Shown here: in pieces, positions 8,161 to 17,101 of the stretch
Layout: every line of letters starts with the position of its first letter
Position numbering within the stretch: position 1 is the stretch's first letter
Assembly (NCBI RefSeq): GCF_009765355.1
Contig: NZ_VTHK01000009.1
Coordinates: forward strand, 1-64,000
Reading direction: 5' to 3'
DNA from: Amycolatopsis anabasis
GTDB lineage: Bacteria; Actinomycetota; Actinomycetes; Mycobacteriales; Pseudonocardiaceae
Length of the DNA: 64,000 bases
The notes under the pieces: generated by a model
Databases searched by the model: none
The model's input: only the letters and a program-made list of their open reading frames with translations
Told to the model about the DNA's origin: nothing
Made by a program: the position numbers and the translations under genes

Positions 8161-9945
8161 GTGTTTGTGGGGCGGTCGAGCCTGCTCACCCTGCTCGACG
8201 AGCTGGTCCGGGTTCCCGCGGGCGGCGAGGCCAGGCCGGTGCTGGTGCTGCGGGGCTGCGGTGGCTGCGGCCGCACCGCGTTGCTGGAGAAGGCATACGA
8301 GACGTGGCGGGACCGGACGCCCGCGGTCCTGGTGCGCCCGCTCGCCCTCGGCGAGGGCGCCGTCCGGCCCGTTATGGTCGCCATGATGCTGGGGTTGAGC
8401 CAGGGCGCGGTGGCGTTCCCGCGTTTCGTGCTGGCCCAGATCGCCATCCGGGAGAACTTCGCCGGGCTGAGCCACGACCAAGCACGGATGCGGCTGCGCA
8501 GCGCACTGCACGGTCTCCGGGATCGCGCCGCGCTGCTCGATTTCCTCCGGTACCTGGCGCGGGCGGCGGGTGTGCCCGCGGAGCCGAACCGGCTCGCGGA
8601 AGGCGCCGTCGCCAGGCTGTTGCGCGGGCGGCGGATGGTGCGATTCACCTGGCGCCGGGCCCAGGAGTGGTTCGGCCACCAGGACCAGGGTTTCCGGTTC
8701 GATCCCGAACGCGTGCTGATCCAGCTCGGCATTCAGGCCGGAAGCCGGAATCCCGCGGTCCGCCGCGGGGTGGACGATCTTCTGGTCACCGCCCTGCTCG
8801 CGGATCTGCGATCCAGCCCGGCGAACGCGTTGGTACTGCTCGACGACGGGGAGGTCCCGGCGGCGATGTCCGTCACCCGCTCGCTGCTGCGGGTGCGGCG
8901 AGCGCTCGCCGCGGTTCCCGGCAACCGGGAGCAGGGGCTGCCCGATCCGCTGACCCTGGTCACCACCGGCGGCGGTGCGGACACCCCGGACGGTGTCCTC
9001 GCGGTCCCGGTGCCGGACCTGCCCGCCGGTGAGGTGCTCCTGCTGGCCAGGAACCACGTGTGGCCCGACGAACTCGGGGCGGCCTCGATCGCCGCCGCGG
9101 TGTACCGGCTCACGCGCGGTCATCCCGAGGCGACCGCGTTCCTGCTCCGGAAGCTCAACGACGAACCGCACCTCGTCGACGATCTCGACGCGGCGCTGCG
9201 GAGTCCGGGACCCGAGCCCGGGATTCCCGTCGAGCGCCGGTTGCTGCATCCGTTCGTCCGGGGGCTGAGCGAGTGGAAGCGGATCGACGAGATCCTGCTG
9301 GAGGCGCTGATCACCCTTTCCGCCGCGCGGAATCCGCTCGAAGCCGAGGCGTTGGCCGCGCTCCTGCCGGCGCCGGTCGGCGTCGATTCGGTGCTCTTCA
9401 CCTCGCCGGCCCTGTGGTCGCCGCCCGGCGCGAGCGCGCGCCCGCGTTTGCATCCGCTGGCGCGGTATCTGGGCATCCGTGCGCTCGCGGTCCGGGCGGA
9501 CGCGCGGACGGGCTGGGACGCGGTCTTCGGCTGCCTGCGCGCCAGGGCCGCCGCCGGGGATCGCGCGGGCAGGCTGCACCACGAACGGTTGCTGGGCCGC
9601 CGGGACGAGGTCGCCGCGGAGCTGGCCGAGCTGCTGCCCGCCCTGCCGGGTGCGGAGTGGCTGTCCCTGCTCGACGAGATCGTCGCCACGCCCGATCCGC
9701 GCGAGCGGGACCTCGAGCGGATCCGGGGTGCCGGTCAGCCCGGGAACCGCCGGGGCCACATCGCGGTCCTGCTTGGCGTGCTGCCCGCGCTCGCGGATCC
9801 CTGCCGCACCGAATGGTCCGTGCGGAAGACGCTTCGCGCGCACGCCGAACACAGCCTGCGCCGGCTCGCCGACGAGACCGGCGATCCGAAGCCGTTCATC
9901 CTGCGCGCGAAGCGGTACGACCGCGATCCGGACCGGTTCCTGTGA
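8161..9945 (+). CDS. P-loop (STAND/AAA-like) ATPase with atypical Walker A
   Basis: A 594-residue protein starting VFVGRSSLLTLLDEL, the usual opening of ATP-binding STAND/AAA modules. A GGAGG site precedes the GTG at 8161. A P-loop-like GCGGCGRTALLEKA at about residues 35-48 has Arg in place of the invariant Lys of GxxxxGK(S/T). A possible Walker B is NALVLLDDGE. The C-terminal half is helical with no recognised sensor or DNA-binding domain. It is divergent from the gene ending at 7894 and stands alone. The function is unknown; nucleotide hydrolysis is doubtful given the missing Lys. Confidence 0.7.
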   Translation: MFVGRSSLLTLLDELVRVPAGGEARPVLVLRGCGGCGRTALLEKAYETWRDRTPAVLVRPLALGEGAVRPVMVAMMLGLSQGAVAFPRFVLAQIAIRENFAGLSHDQARMRLRSALHGLRDRAALLDFLRYLARAAGVPAEPNRLAEGAVARLLRGRRMVRFTWRRAQEWFGHQDQGFRFDPERVLIQLGIQAGSRNPAVRRGVDDLLVTALLADLRSSPANALVLLDDGEVPAAMSVTRSLLRVRRALAAVPGNREQGLPDPLTLVTTGGGADTPDGVLAVPVPDLPAGEVLLLARNHVWPDELGAASIAAAVYRLTRGHPEATAFLLRKLNDEPHLVDDLDAALRSPGPEPGIPVERRLLHPFVRGLSEWKRIDEILLEALITLSAARNPLEAEALAALLPAPVGVDSVLFTSPALWSPPGASARPRLHPLARYLGIRALAVRADARTGWDAVFGCLRARAAAGDRAGRLHHERLLGRRDEVAAELAELLPALPGAEWLSLLDEIVATPDPRERDLERIRGAGQPGNRRGHIAVLLGVLPALADPCRTEWSVRKTLRAHAEHSLRRLADETGDPKPFILRAKRYDRDPDRFL

Positions 9946-9962
9946 CGGGAGCCGAAGTCACA
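9941..9962. terminator. Small convergent hairpin
   Basis: TGTGAC and GTCACA form a 6-base stem around a 10-base loop exactly between the converging ATPase and O-methyltransferase stop codons. It has no T-run and is weak. Confidence 0.35.
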
Positions 9963-10632
9963 CCCGGAGGGAAACCTCGATCCCGTCGCCCAGCGGCAAC
10001 GCCATGCTGAAGTAGCCGTTGGCCGGTTCCCGGACGTAGTCGAGATAGGGCTTGATCAGGTCCTGCCCGCCGGGTATCCCGTCCGCGACGATCAGCGCGC
10101 CCCGCGCGAGGGACGGTTCGACCAGCCGGAGAACGTCCGGGTACAGGGCCGGGAATCCGTCGATCAGCAACAGGTCGACCGCTGCGGGCAGGTCCCGCAG
10201 CGTCTGCCGGGCGTCGCCTTCCCGCAGGTCGATCAGGTCGTCCAGGCACGCTTCGGCGAAATTCGCCCGTGCGGCCCGCACCTTGTTCTCCGCCAGTTCG
10301 GTCGTGATCACCACGCTTTCGGCGTTGCCGTTGTCGCGCAGCGCGGACGCCAGGTAGAGGGTGGAGACGCCGAAGGAGGTACCGAACTCCACCACGGTTC
10401 TGGCATTCCGGTTTCGGGCGAGCAGGTAGAGCAGTTCCCCGGTCGCCGCGTCCACCGGGATCTGGGCTTCGCCGAACAGTTCCACGAGTTCTTCGACCGA
10501 CTTCCCGCCTCGATCGGGTTCCCCGTGCATCACCCGCACGTCGATGCCGGCGAGAATCTCCGCGTCGTTCCGCTCTTCGGCGAGCAGGCGGTCCAGTACC
10601 TTGCGTACCGGCTTGGTGGTCAGCGTGTTCAT
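9958..10632 (-). CDS. Class I SAM-dependent O-methyltransferase
   Basis: A 224-residue methyltransferase with motif I at residues 80-95 (VVEFGTSFGVSTLYLA) and an acidic motif near LLLIDGFPALYPD. A GGAGG site stands four bases before the ATG at 10632. It resembles O-methyltransferases of the catechol/Methyltransf_24 type acting on small phenolic or similar substrates; the substrate is unknown. It lies 44 bases downstream of the MarR gene on the same strand and may be co-transcribed with it. Confidence 0.82.
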   Translation of the reverse strand: MNTLTTKPVRKVLDRLLAEERNDAEILAGIDVRVMHGEPDRGGKSVEELVELFGEAQIPVDAATGELLYLLARNRNARTVVEFGTSFGVSTLYLASALRDNGNAESVVITTELAENKVRAARANFAEACLDDLIDLREGDARQTLRDLPAAVDLLLIDGFPALYPDVLRLVEPSLARGALIVADGIPGGQDLIKPYLDYVREPANGYFSMALPLGDGIEVSLRV

Positions 10633-10676
10633 CGGTCCTCCGGGGCTTCTGCGCTCTGTCAATCCACAGTGGACAC

Positions 10677-11117
10677 TTATCGACGGGGCCACGGCCGACC
10701 CTCGTACTCCTCCACTGTACGGTTGAGCCGGGTCAGCATCTCGGTCAGTTCCTTGATGTCCTGCTCGCTCCAACCGGACAGCACCGTGCCGATCCGGTCG
10801 CGGTAGCAGTCGCGGTCGGCGGCCAGCCGGCGGGCCCCTTCGGCGGTGATCCGCAGTTTGCGGGCCGGACCGCAGTCGTAGTCCGGGATTCGCTCGACCA
10901 GCCCGCAGCGCAGCAGCGCGGCGGTCTGCCGGTTGATGGTCGAGGTGTCCAGTCCGAAGGCTTCGGTGAGTTCCCGGATCGTCATCGGCCCGTCGGCATC
11001 GATCCGGTTGAGCAGGATGTAGGCCGATCGGTCCAGCCGCCCGGCGTCCCGGTCCTTGGGAACAAGCAGGTGGCGGCGGCCAATCAGCATCAGCTCCTGT
11101 TCCAAGCGTTCGAGCAT
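10677..11117 (-). CDS. MarR-family transcriptional regulator
   Basis: A 146-residue winged-helix protein. The helix-turn-helix (MTIRELTEAFGLDTSTINRQ, about residues 45-64) and wing (ITAEGARRLA) fit MarR/PadR-type repressors that respond to phenolic ligands. It is divergent from an MFS drug-efflux gene, the classic MarR arrangement. A 29-base imperfect palindrome lies in the gap. The ATG at 11117 is preceded by GGAG. Confidence 0.88.
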   Translation of the reverse strand: MLERLEQELMLIGRRHLLVPKDRDAGRLDRSAYILLNRIDADGPMTIRELTEAFGLDTSTINRQTAALLRCGLVERIPDYDCGPARKLRITAEGARRLAADRDCYRDRIGTVLSGWSEQDIKELTEMLTRLNRTVEEYEGRPWPRR

Positions 11118-11155
11118 TGTTGATCTCCACTGATCCCAGGCCGTGGACGAAGGTA

Positions 11156-11184
11156 TGCATGGTACATATGCTGTGTACTGTGCA
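11156..11184. promoter_or_regulatory. Putative MarR operator
   Basis: An imperfect palindrome: outer TGCA/TGCA, inner GTACA/TGTAC around a 7-base centre. It lies between the divergent MarR and MFS genes, 58 bases before the MFS start. Assignment to the MarR protein is inferred from position. Confidence 0.55.
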
Positions 11185-11241
11185 CATCGTCCGGACGCGC
11201 GCCGGGCGGGCGTTTATCACGCGTTTGGGGGAAGGTTTCCA

Positions 11242-13206
11242 GTGCTGTCCCAGCCCGTCGCGCCGGAAGGCACGGCCAAACCCGGTGGCCTGATCACCGT
11301 GCTCGCCCTCGCGGGCGTCGTGGTCGCGGTGATGCAGACCTTGCTCGTCCCGGTCCTCGCGAAGCTGCCCGAGCTGTTGCAGACCTCGAGTTCCAACGCG
11401 GCCTGGGTGATGACCTCGACCCTGGTGACCGGCGCGGTGGCCACCCCGGTCCTCGGGCGGCTGGGCGACATGTACGGCAAGCGCCGCATGTTGCTGGTCG
11501 CGATGGCTTTGCTGGTGGCGGGTTCGGTGGTGTGCGGGCTGACCTCCGATCTGGTCACGATGGTCACCGGCCGCGCGTTGCAGGGCGGCGCCATGGGCGC
11601 GATCCCGTTGGGCATCAGCATCATGCGCGACGAGCTGCCACCGGAGCGGCTCGGCTCGGCGATGGGGCTGATGAGTTCCTCGCTGGGCATCGGTGGCGCG
11701 CTGGCGCTCCCGGCCGCCGCGGTGGTGGCCGAGCACACCGACTGGCACACCCTGTTCTTCGGCTCGGCCGGGCTCGGCGTGGTCAGCATCGCGCTGGTTC
11801 TGCTGGTGGTGCCCGAATCGGCGGTCCGCGCGCCCGGCCGGTTCGATTTTCCCGGCGCGATCGGGCTTTCCGCCGGGCTGGTCTGCCTGTTGCTGCCGAT
11901 CTCCAAGGGCGGCGACTGGGGCTGGGGGAGCGGTCTGACCCTGGGCATGCTCGGCGCCGCGGTGGTGATCTTCCTCGCCTGGGGTGCGCTGGAACTGCGG
12001 ATCAACGAGCCGCTGATCGACCTCCGCACGACCGCGCGCCGCCAGGTGCTGCTCACCAACCTGGCTTCGATCATGGTCGGGTTCTCGTTCTTCGCGATGC
12101 AGCTGGTGCCCGCGCAACTGCTGCAATTGCCCACCGCCACCGGATACGGCCTGGGCCAGTCGATGGTGGCCGCCGGCCTGGCGGTCGCGCCGGTGGGGCT
12201 GCTGATGATGTTGGTCTCCCCGCTGGGTGCGCGGCTGACCGCCGCCCGCGGCCCCAAGGCTTCGTTGATGGCCGGGTTGGGCGTGCTCACGGTTGCGTAT
12301 GCCGCCGGGCTCGGTCTGCTCGGCGCGGTCTGGCAGGTGTCGGTGATCGCCGCGCTCGTCGGCCTGGGCGTCGGCCTCGCGTATGCCGCCATGCCCGCAC
12401 TGATCATCGCGGCGGTGCCCGCTTCGGAGACCGGCGCCGCGAACGGCCTGAACACGCTCATGCGGTCCATCGGCACGTCCAGTTCCAGCGCGGTGGTCGG
12501 CATGGTGCTGGCGCATATGAGTATCCGGTTCGGCACGGCCGAGGTGCCCACCATGGCCGGTTTCCGCACCGCGCTGGTCCTGTCCGGTGCGGCGGGCATC
12601 GTCGGCCTGCTGATCGCCGTGTTCATCCCGGGCCGCCGCCGGGCTCCCGCGGTGGAGCCCGTTCCGGTTGCCCCGGAATCCGGCATCGGCGGCCGGGTGC
12701 TCGACGACCGGGGATTACCGGTCGCCCAAGCGAATTTCACCCTGATCGACCAGCAGGGCCACCAGGTGTCCCGCGCGATCAGCCGACCGGACGGACGGTA
12801 CACAGTGGACGTTCCACGGCCCGGAACGTACGTGCTGATCTGCGCCTCCGCACACCACCAGCCGCAGGCGGCCACCCTGACCATCGGGAACGCCCCAACC
12901 GATTTCGACGTCGTGCTCACCGGAGAACCCGCGGCGACCGGTTCGCTCCAGGGGATCGTCCGCTCACCCACCGGAAATCCGGTCGCCGACGCGCGGGTGC
13001 TACTGCGAGACGCGACCGGAAACGCGGTGGCATCCGGGGCCACCGGCGCCGACGGCCGGTACCGGTTCACCGGTCTCCCGGACGGCGCGTACACAGTGGT
13101 GGCCAGCGGTTTCCCGCCGGTCACCACGACCGTCAGTTTGCTGGGTTTGGGTAGGCACGATCTGGATCTGGCCCTTCGCCATGACACGGGTTCCCCGATC
13201 GGTTGA
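11242..13206 (+). CDS. DHA2-type MFS efflux pump with two C-terminal carboxypeptidase-regulatory-like domains
   Basis: A 654-residue protein. Residues about 1-475 form a multi-TM MFS pump of the EmrB/QacA drug:H+ antiporter type (RLGDMYGKRRMLL is the loop 2-3 motif). Residues about 478-560 and 566-645 are two tandem beta-sandwich repeats of the CarboxypepD_reg type (GGRVLDDRGLPVAQA and GIVRSPTGNPVADARVLLRD; DGRYRFTGLPDGAYTVVA). The GTG at 11242 has GGAAGG upstream; an earlier in-frame GTG would place coding sequence across the palindrome. Divergent from a MarR repressor, which probably controls it. The added domains could mediate surface or cell-wall contacts; that is inference. Confidence 0.85.
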   Translation: MLSQPVAPEGTAKPGGLITVLALAGVVVAVMQTLLVPVLAKLPELLQTSSSNAAWVMTSTLVTGAVATPVLGRLGDMYGKRRMLLVAMALLVAGSVVCGLTSDLVTMVTGRALQGGAMGAIPLGISIMRDELPPERLGSAMGLMSSSLGIGGALALPAAAVVAEHTDWHTLFFGSAGLGVVSIALVLLVVPESAVRAPGRFDFPGAIGLSAGLVCLLLPISKGGDWGWGSGLTLGMLGAAVVIFLAWGALELRINEPLIDLRTTARRQVLLTNLASIMVGFSFFAMQLVPAQLLQLPTATGYGLGQSMVAAGLAVAPVGLLMMLVSPLGARLTAARGPKASLMAGLGVLTVAYAAGLGLLGAVWQVSVIAALVGLGVGLAYAAMPALIIAAVPASETGAANGLNTLMRSIGTSSSSAVVGMVLAHMSIRFGTAEVPTMAGFRTALVLSGAAGIVGLLIAVFIPGRRRAPAVEPVPVAPESGIGGRVLDDRGLPVAQANFTLIDQQGHQVSRAISRPDGRYTVDVPRPGTYVLICASAHHQPQAATLTIGNAPTDFDVVLTGEPAATGSLQGIVRSPTGNPVADARVLLRDATGNAVASGATGADGRYRFTGLPDGAYTVVASGFPPVTTTVSLLGLGRHDLDLALRHDTGSPIG

Positions 13207-13232
13207 GAAGTGGTTCCTTCTGAACTGACCTC

Positions 13233-14381
13233 CTAACCGCGGGGTTCGTGGAGTGGTTCGGGTTTGCTGGTGTAGGTGCCGCCGGTGGGGGTGGTGATGG
13301 TGATGTTGCCGTTGGGTTGGGGTTCGAAGTTCCAGCCTGGCTGATCCTTCAGGTAGTGGTGTCGTTCGCACCAGCCGCCGAGGATGGTTTTGTCGGTGGT
13401 GCCGCCTTTTGCCCAGTCTTGGGTGTGGTCGATGTCGCCTGCCTGGGTGGGTCGGTTGCAGCCCGGTGCTCGGCATTCGCGGTCGCGTAGCCGGATGTAG
13501 CGGTCGAGGGCGGTGGGTGGGCGGTAGCGGGTGCGGCCGACGTCGACTGGGAGCCCGGCGACCGGGTCGGTGACGATGCGGCGCCAGGTGGAGTTTTTGC
13601 TGTGGGCGATGTCGCGGGCGATGGTGGCGGGGATGGGGCCGTATCCGGCGAGTTGGGCGGGGTCGTTGTTGAGTCCGGTCAGGGTTTGCAGGTCGACGTA
13701 GACGTAGATGTCGGCTTTGGGGTCGCCGCCGGACGAGCCGAGACACCGCTCGATCAGGACGTCGGCGCGCAACTGGTCCAGGGTTCGCGATTCATCCTTG
13801 GTTTTCCTTTTCCGGGCTTCGCGGTCGATGCTGTGGTAGGCGGCGCTGCCCTTTTCCACCGGCACGTCCGCGACCAGAGTGGACATGCCATGGTCTTGGT
13901 GGATCAATTGCAGTTGCCGGTCAGCTCGCCTGGCTTTGCACCGTGCCTCGTATCCCGCCTTGTCGATCTTGGCGATCCAGTAGTTGACCATCTTGCGCAG
14001 CGAGGACGGGTTCTTGCCCTGCAACCGTCTCGCCATGATGGCATCAACCTCACGGGCTTTCTCATCGCTCAAATAGGCCGTGGGTTCGGCGATCTTGGCG
14101 GCTTTCTCCTCGTCGATCACCCCGCCTTCCATGGCCTTCAAGGTTTCGAGCAGCCGCGTGGTGAGCGTTCGCGCGAGTGCCACTTTCTTCGCCGCCTTGT
14201 GCTCCACCAGATTCAACATCCAAGCGATTTCGACGGGTACACCCCGGGATCTTCCTTGCAGGTTGTCCAGTTCCGCAATGGCTCTCAACTGCCGGGCCTG
14301 CGCCCGCGCGATCACCTCCCCCTCCAACTGAATAATGTCTTTCAGGTCTGCAAGTCTGGTATTTGTTTCCACGCCTCCCAT
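13233..14381 (-). CDS. DUF222 protein with C-terminal HNH nuclease domain (13E12 family), complete copy
   Basis: A 382-residue protein: DUF222 over about residues 10-290 and an HNH domain near the C terminus (CRAPGCNRPTQAGDIDHTQD, then GGWCERHH). The Cys pairs and the DIDH...N...H arrangement indicate a metal-dependent HNH nuclease. The frame is open 23 codons further upstream to 14450, but comparison with the first copy supports the ATG at 14381. It duplicates the partial gene at 1-446. In mycobacteria such 13E12 elements are repetitive and one serves as a prophage integration site; function of the protein itself is not established. Confidence 0.88.
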   Translation of the reverse strand: MGGVETNTRLADLKDIIQLEGEVIARAQARQLRAIAELDNLQGRSRGVPVEIAWMLNLVEHKAAKKVALARTLTTRLLETLKAMEGGVIDEEKAAKIAEPTAYLSDEKAREVDAIMARRLQGKNPSSLRKMVNYWIAKIDKAGYEARCKARRADRQLQLIHQDHGMSTLVADVPVEKGSAAYHSIDREARKRKTKDESRTLDQLRADVLIERCLGSSGGDPKADIYVYVDLQTLTGLNNDPAQLAGYGPIPATIARDIAHSKNSTWRRIVTDPVAGLPVDVGRTRYRPPTALDRYIRLRDRECRAPGCNRPTQAGDIDHTQDWAKGGTTDKTILGGWCERHHYLKDQPGWNFEPQPNGNITITTPTGGTYTSKPEPLHEPRG

Positions 14382-14561
14382 TTTATCGAAAACGGAAGAT
14401 CGATACCTATCTCGAATGGGTGAATCGGGCACAGAAACCAACGTAACCAAACGTGCTCGTTCCGTGGGGAACTGTCGCTGGTGACCAACGACGGGAATCG
14501 ACCCGTGGAGCGACAGTTTCCCACGGCGCGCCGAAGGCGTGCCTGAAACTCAACCCAACTC
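13936..14561. repeat. 13E12-like repeat, copy 2
   Basis: Gapless match to bases 1-626. The right end falls at CAACTC (14556-14561), inside the last codons of the downstream xylulokinase gene. The two copies are direct repeats and could recombine to delete the 13.9 kb between them. Confidence 0.9.
14462..14526. repeat. Inverted repeat upstream of DUF222 gene, copy 2
   Basis: Counterpart of the structure at 527-591: arms at 14462-14479 and 14509-14526, complementary with one mismatch. It is preserved in both repeat copies, including the loop. Confidence 0.75.
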
Positions 14562-16022
14562 AGCCAAACGGCGAGAATCCCGCCACTCCCGCAACGCCGC
14601 ATGAATTCCACCAAGCGCACGGTAAGACTCACTATAGATCCCATACAACGGATCGATACACTCCGCAGCCGCCGCATCAGGAACGAAGACCCGCTCGACC
14701 TGAACCGCCTCGCGCGCCGCCACCCCGATACTCGGATGAATCCCCGCACCGACCCCGCCCAGCAGCGCCGCCGCGAGAACGGTGCTGTCCCGCACCCGCA
14801 GCCGCTCCACCGGCCTGCGGAGGACATCGGCGAAGATCTGCGACCACCGATCACTCCGCGCGCCACCGCCGGAGAACGCGAGCGACTCCACACGAAACCC
14901 GCATGCCGTCTCGACCTCGGCGAGCACCTGGCGGGCGGACATCGCCACCCCCTCCAGCACCGCACGGGTCAGCTCCGGCCGGGAGGTGGCCGAACTGAGC
15001 CCGAGGAAACTGCCGCGCACATCGCTGTCCCACAACGGGGCTCGCTCGCCGAGAAGATGCGGGGTGAAGACCACTCCGGACGGAACCCCAGCCGATTCGG
15101 CCACCACTTCGTCGATGCTCATCCCGCACACCCGGCTCCACCAGCGCAGGGCGTCGCCGCCCGCCTGGGTCGGCCCGGCGTGGATGAACACCCCGCCCAT
15201 CGGCGGGAACGTGATCACGCCCCCGGTGGGGTTGCGCTGTTCCGACGCGCCCGCGACGACCACCGACGTGCCGCAGGAAACCATGGCGCGCCCGGATTCG
15301 GTCAGCCCGGAGCCGAACATGGTGCCCAGCGCGTCCATCGTGCCGACGACCACCGGCGGCGAGCCGATGCCGATCCCCGGATCTGCCACGGTTCCCAGCG
15401 GGCTCACCGGATCGGCGAGGTCCGGGAGACGTTCGGCGAGCCCGTCGACGAGCGCGACGGCCTCGGGCAGGTAACGCGTGCCGGTGCGGTCCACCATGCC
15501 GATGGAGGACATTCCGTCGGTGGCCACCCGTCCGGTGAGGCGCGCGGTGATGAAGTCCTTGGGGCTGAGGATCCAGCGGGTGCGCGCCCACTTCTCCGGT
15601 TCGCGGGCGGCGAACCAGGCCGCGCGGGAAACGAGCCGGGAGGCGTCGAGGGTGAACGGGCCGCCCCAGATGCGGACCTTGTCCTCGGCGGTGAACCGGG
15701 CGTCGAGTTCGCGAGCCACGTCCGCGCAACGCTGGTCCTGCCAGGTGATGGCGGGGGCCAGCGGGTTCAGGTCCGCGTCGACGAAGAGATGGGTGTTGAC
15801 CTGGCTGACGACGCCGACCGAGCGCACGGTGCCCGCCGCGACGGCTTCGAGGCCGCGGACGCAGATATCCCACCACACCAAGGCGTCCTGCTCGGCCCAG
15901 GAGTCGTGCGGCCGTGCGGTGGGGTGGTCGAAGGATTGCGACCGGACGAGGTCCCCGTTCGGGGTGAACGCGGCGACCTTCACCGACGTCGTGCCGAGAT
16001 CGATACCGACGACAAGATCCAT
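14550..16022 (-). CDS. xylB: FGGY carbohydrate kinase, probable xylulokinase
   Basis: A 490-residue kinase. The N-terminal phosphate-1 motif GIDLGTTSVKVAAF (residues about 6-19), WQDQRC, the GERAPLWDSDVRGSFLGLS signature and SGGGARSDRWSQIFADVL in the C-terminal half are typical of FGGY kinases, closest by eye to xylulokinase. It would phosphorylate D-xylulose to xylulose 5-phosphate. No xylA or sugar transporter is adjacent, so the substrate is not confirmed. The last three residues and the stop lie within the 13E12 repeat, so insertion of that element may have replaced the original end. Confidence 0.82.
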   Translation of the reverse strand: MDLVVGIDLGTTSVKVAAFTPNGDLVRSQSFDHPTARPHDSWAEQDALVWWDICVRGLEAVAAGTVRSVGVVSQVNTHLFVDADLNPLAPAITWQDQRCADVARELDARFTAEDKVRIWGGPFTLDASRLVSRAAWFAAREPEKWARTRWILSPKDFITARLTGRVATDGMSSIGMVDRTGTRYLPEAVALVDGLAERLPDLADPVSPLGTVADPGIGIGSPPVVVGTMDALGTMFGSGLTESGRAMVSCGTSVVVAGASEQRNPTGGVITFPPMGGVFIHAGPTQAGGDALRWWSRVCGMSIDEVVAESAGVPSGVVFTPHLLGERAPLWDSDVRGSFLGLSSATSRPELTRAVLEGVAMSARQVLAEVETACGFRVESLAFSGGGARSDRWSQIFADVLRRPVERLRVRDSTVLAAALLGGVGAGIHPSIGVAAREAVQVERVFVPDAAAAECIDPLYGIYSESYRALGGIHAALREWRDSRRLAELG

Positions 16023-16056
16023 GCTCCGACAGTAGCTTCCGCGATCAGGTCGGCGA

Positions 16057-17010
16057 CTACTCCGCGCCGGACCCGCGGAACGCGACGCGGTAGGCGCGCG
16101 GGCTGGTGCCGACTATGCGTTTGAAGCCGTCGCGGAAGGCGGTGGCGGACCCGAAGCCGACCCGGTCGGCGATCCGGTCGACCGCGAGCGGGGTGGCTTC
16201 GAGCAGGTGCTGCGCCTCGCGGATGCGGGCGCGGTGCAGCCAGCGCAGCGGGGTGGTGCCGGTCTGTTCACGGAAGCGGCGGTTGAGGGTGCGGACGCTC
16301 ATCCCGGCGTGTGCGGCGATGTCGTCGAGGGTGAGATCCTTCCCGATGTTGTCCTCCAGCCAGCTCAGCAGGGGTTCGAAGGCCGAGCCCCGCGGGGCGG
16401 GCGGGCGCTCGTGCGCGATGAACTGCGCCTGCCCGCCCTCGCGTTCCAGCGGCATGACCGACAGGCGGGCGGCGTCGGCGGCCAGCGCGGAGCCGTGGTC
16501 GCGGCGGATCAGGTGCAGGCACAGGTCCAGGCCCGCCGCGGCGCCGGCTGAGGTCAGGAACTGGCCGTTGTCGACGTAGAGCACGTCCGGATCGACGTCG
16601 ATCTCGGGGTGGCGCTCGGCGAGCACCGGGGCGGCGAGCCAATGCGTGGTCGCGCGAAGCCCGTCGAGCAGCCCGGTCGCGGCGAGGATGAACGCTCCGG
16701 AGCAGATCGAGGCGATCCGGGCGCCCCGGCGGGCGGCCTGCCGCAACGCGTCGAGGACCGCGGCCGGGATCGGGGCGGTCGGGTCGGCGCAGCCGGGCAG
16801 GATGATCGTGTCCGCGTCGGCCAGCGCCTCCAGGCCCCGGTGCGGCCGGAGGGTGAACGCCTCGGTTTCGACCGTCGGCGTGGCGGCGCAGACGCCGACC
16901 CGGTAGGCGGCGCGCCCGTCGGGCAGGCGGGTGCGGGTGAACACCTCGATCGGGGTGGACAGGTCGAACGCGAGGACCCCGTCCAGGGCGAGAACGGCCA
17001 CGGTGTGCAT
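16057..17010 (-). CDS. GlxA-family AraC-type transcriptional regulator
   Basis: A 317-residue regulator. Residues about 1-180 form a DJ-1/PfpI-like domain (SICSGAFILAATGLLDG, GARIASIC), and residues about 215-315 form an AraC-type double helix-turn-helix (LTLDDIAAHAGMSVRTLNRR; IADRVGFGSATAFRDGFKR). This is the GlxA architecture. The ATG at 17010 is preferred over the GTG two codons upstream. It lies 34 bases upstream of the kinase on the same strand and could regulate it, although such regulators often act at a distance. Confidence 0.86.
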   Translation of the reverse strand: MHTVAVLALDGVLAFDLSTPIEVFTRTRLPDGRAAYRVGVCAATPTVETEAFTLRPHRGLEALADADTIILPGCADPTAPIPAAVLDALRQAARRGARIASICSGAFILAATGLLDGLRATTHWLAAPVLAERHPEIDVDPDVLYVDNGQFLTSAGAAAGLDLCLHLIRRDHGSALAADAARLSVMPLEREGGQAQFIAHERPPAPRGSAFEPLLSWLEDNIGKDLTLDDIAAHAGMSVRTLNRRFREQTGTTPLRWLHRARIREAQHLLEATPLAVDRIADRVGFGSATAFRDGFKRIVGTSPRAYRVAFRGSGAE

Positions 17011-17101
17011 GGGCACAAGGTAGGCGCGTGGCGGGAACCCGTACCCGAGCGGGGTTCAGACCGGGGAGCCGCCGAAGCCGATCCAGGGTCACCAGGTCAG
17101 G

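Noticed and set aside
10633..12516. Long N-terminal extension of the O-methyltransferase frame
   Set aside because: It reads antisense through the MarR gene region and the MFS gene; the ATG at 10632 has a strong ribosome-binding site and begins the domain.
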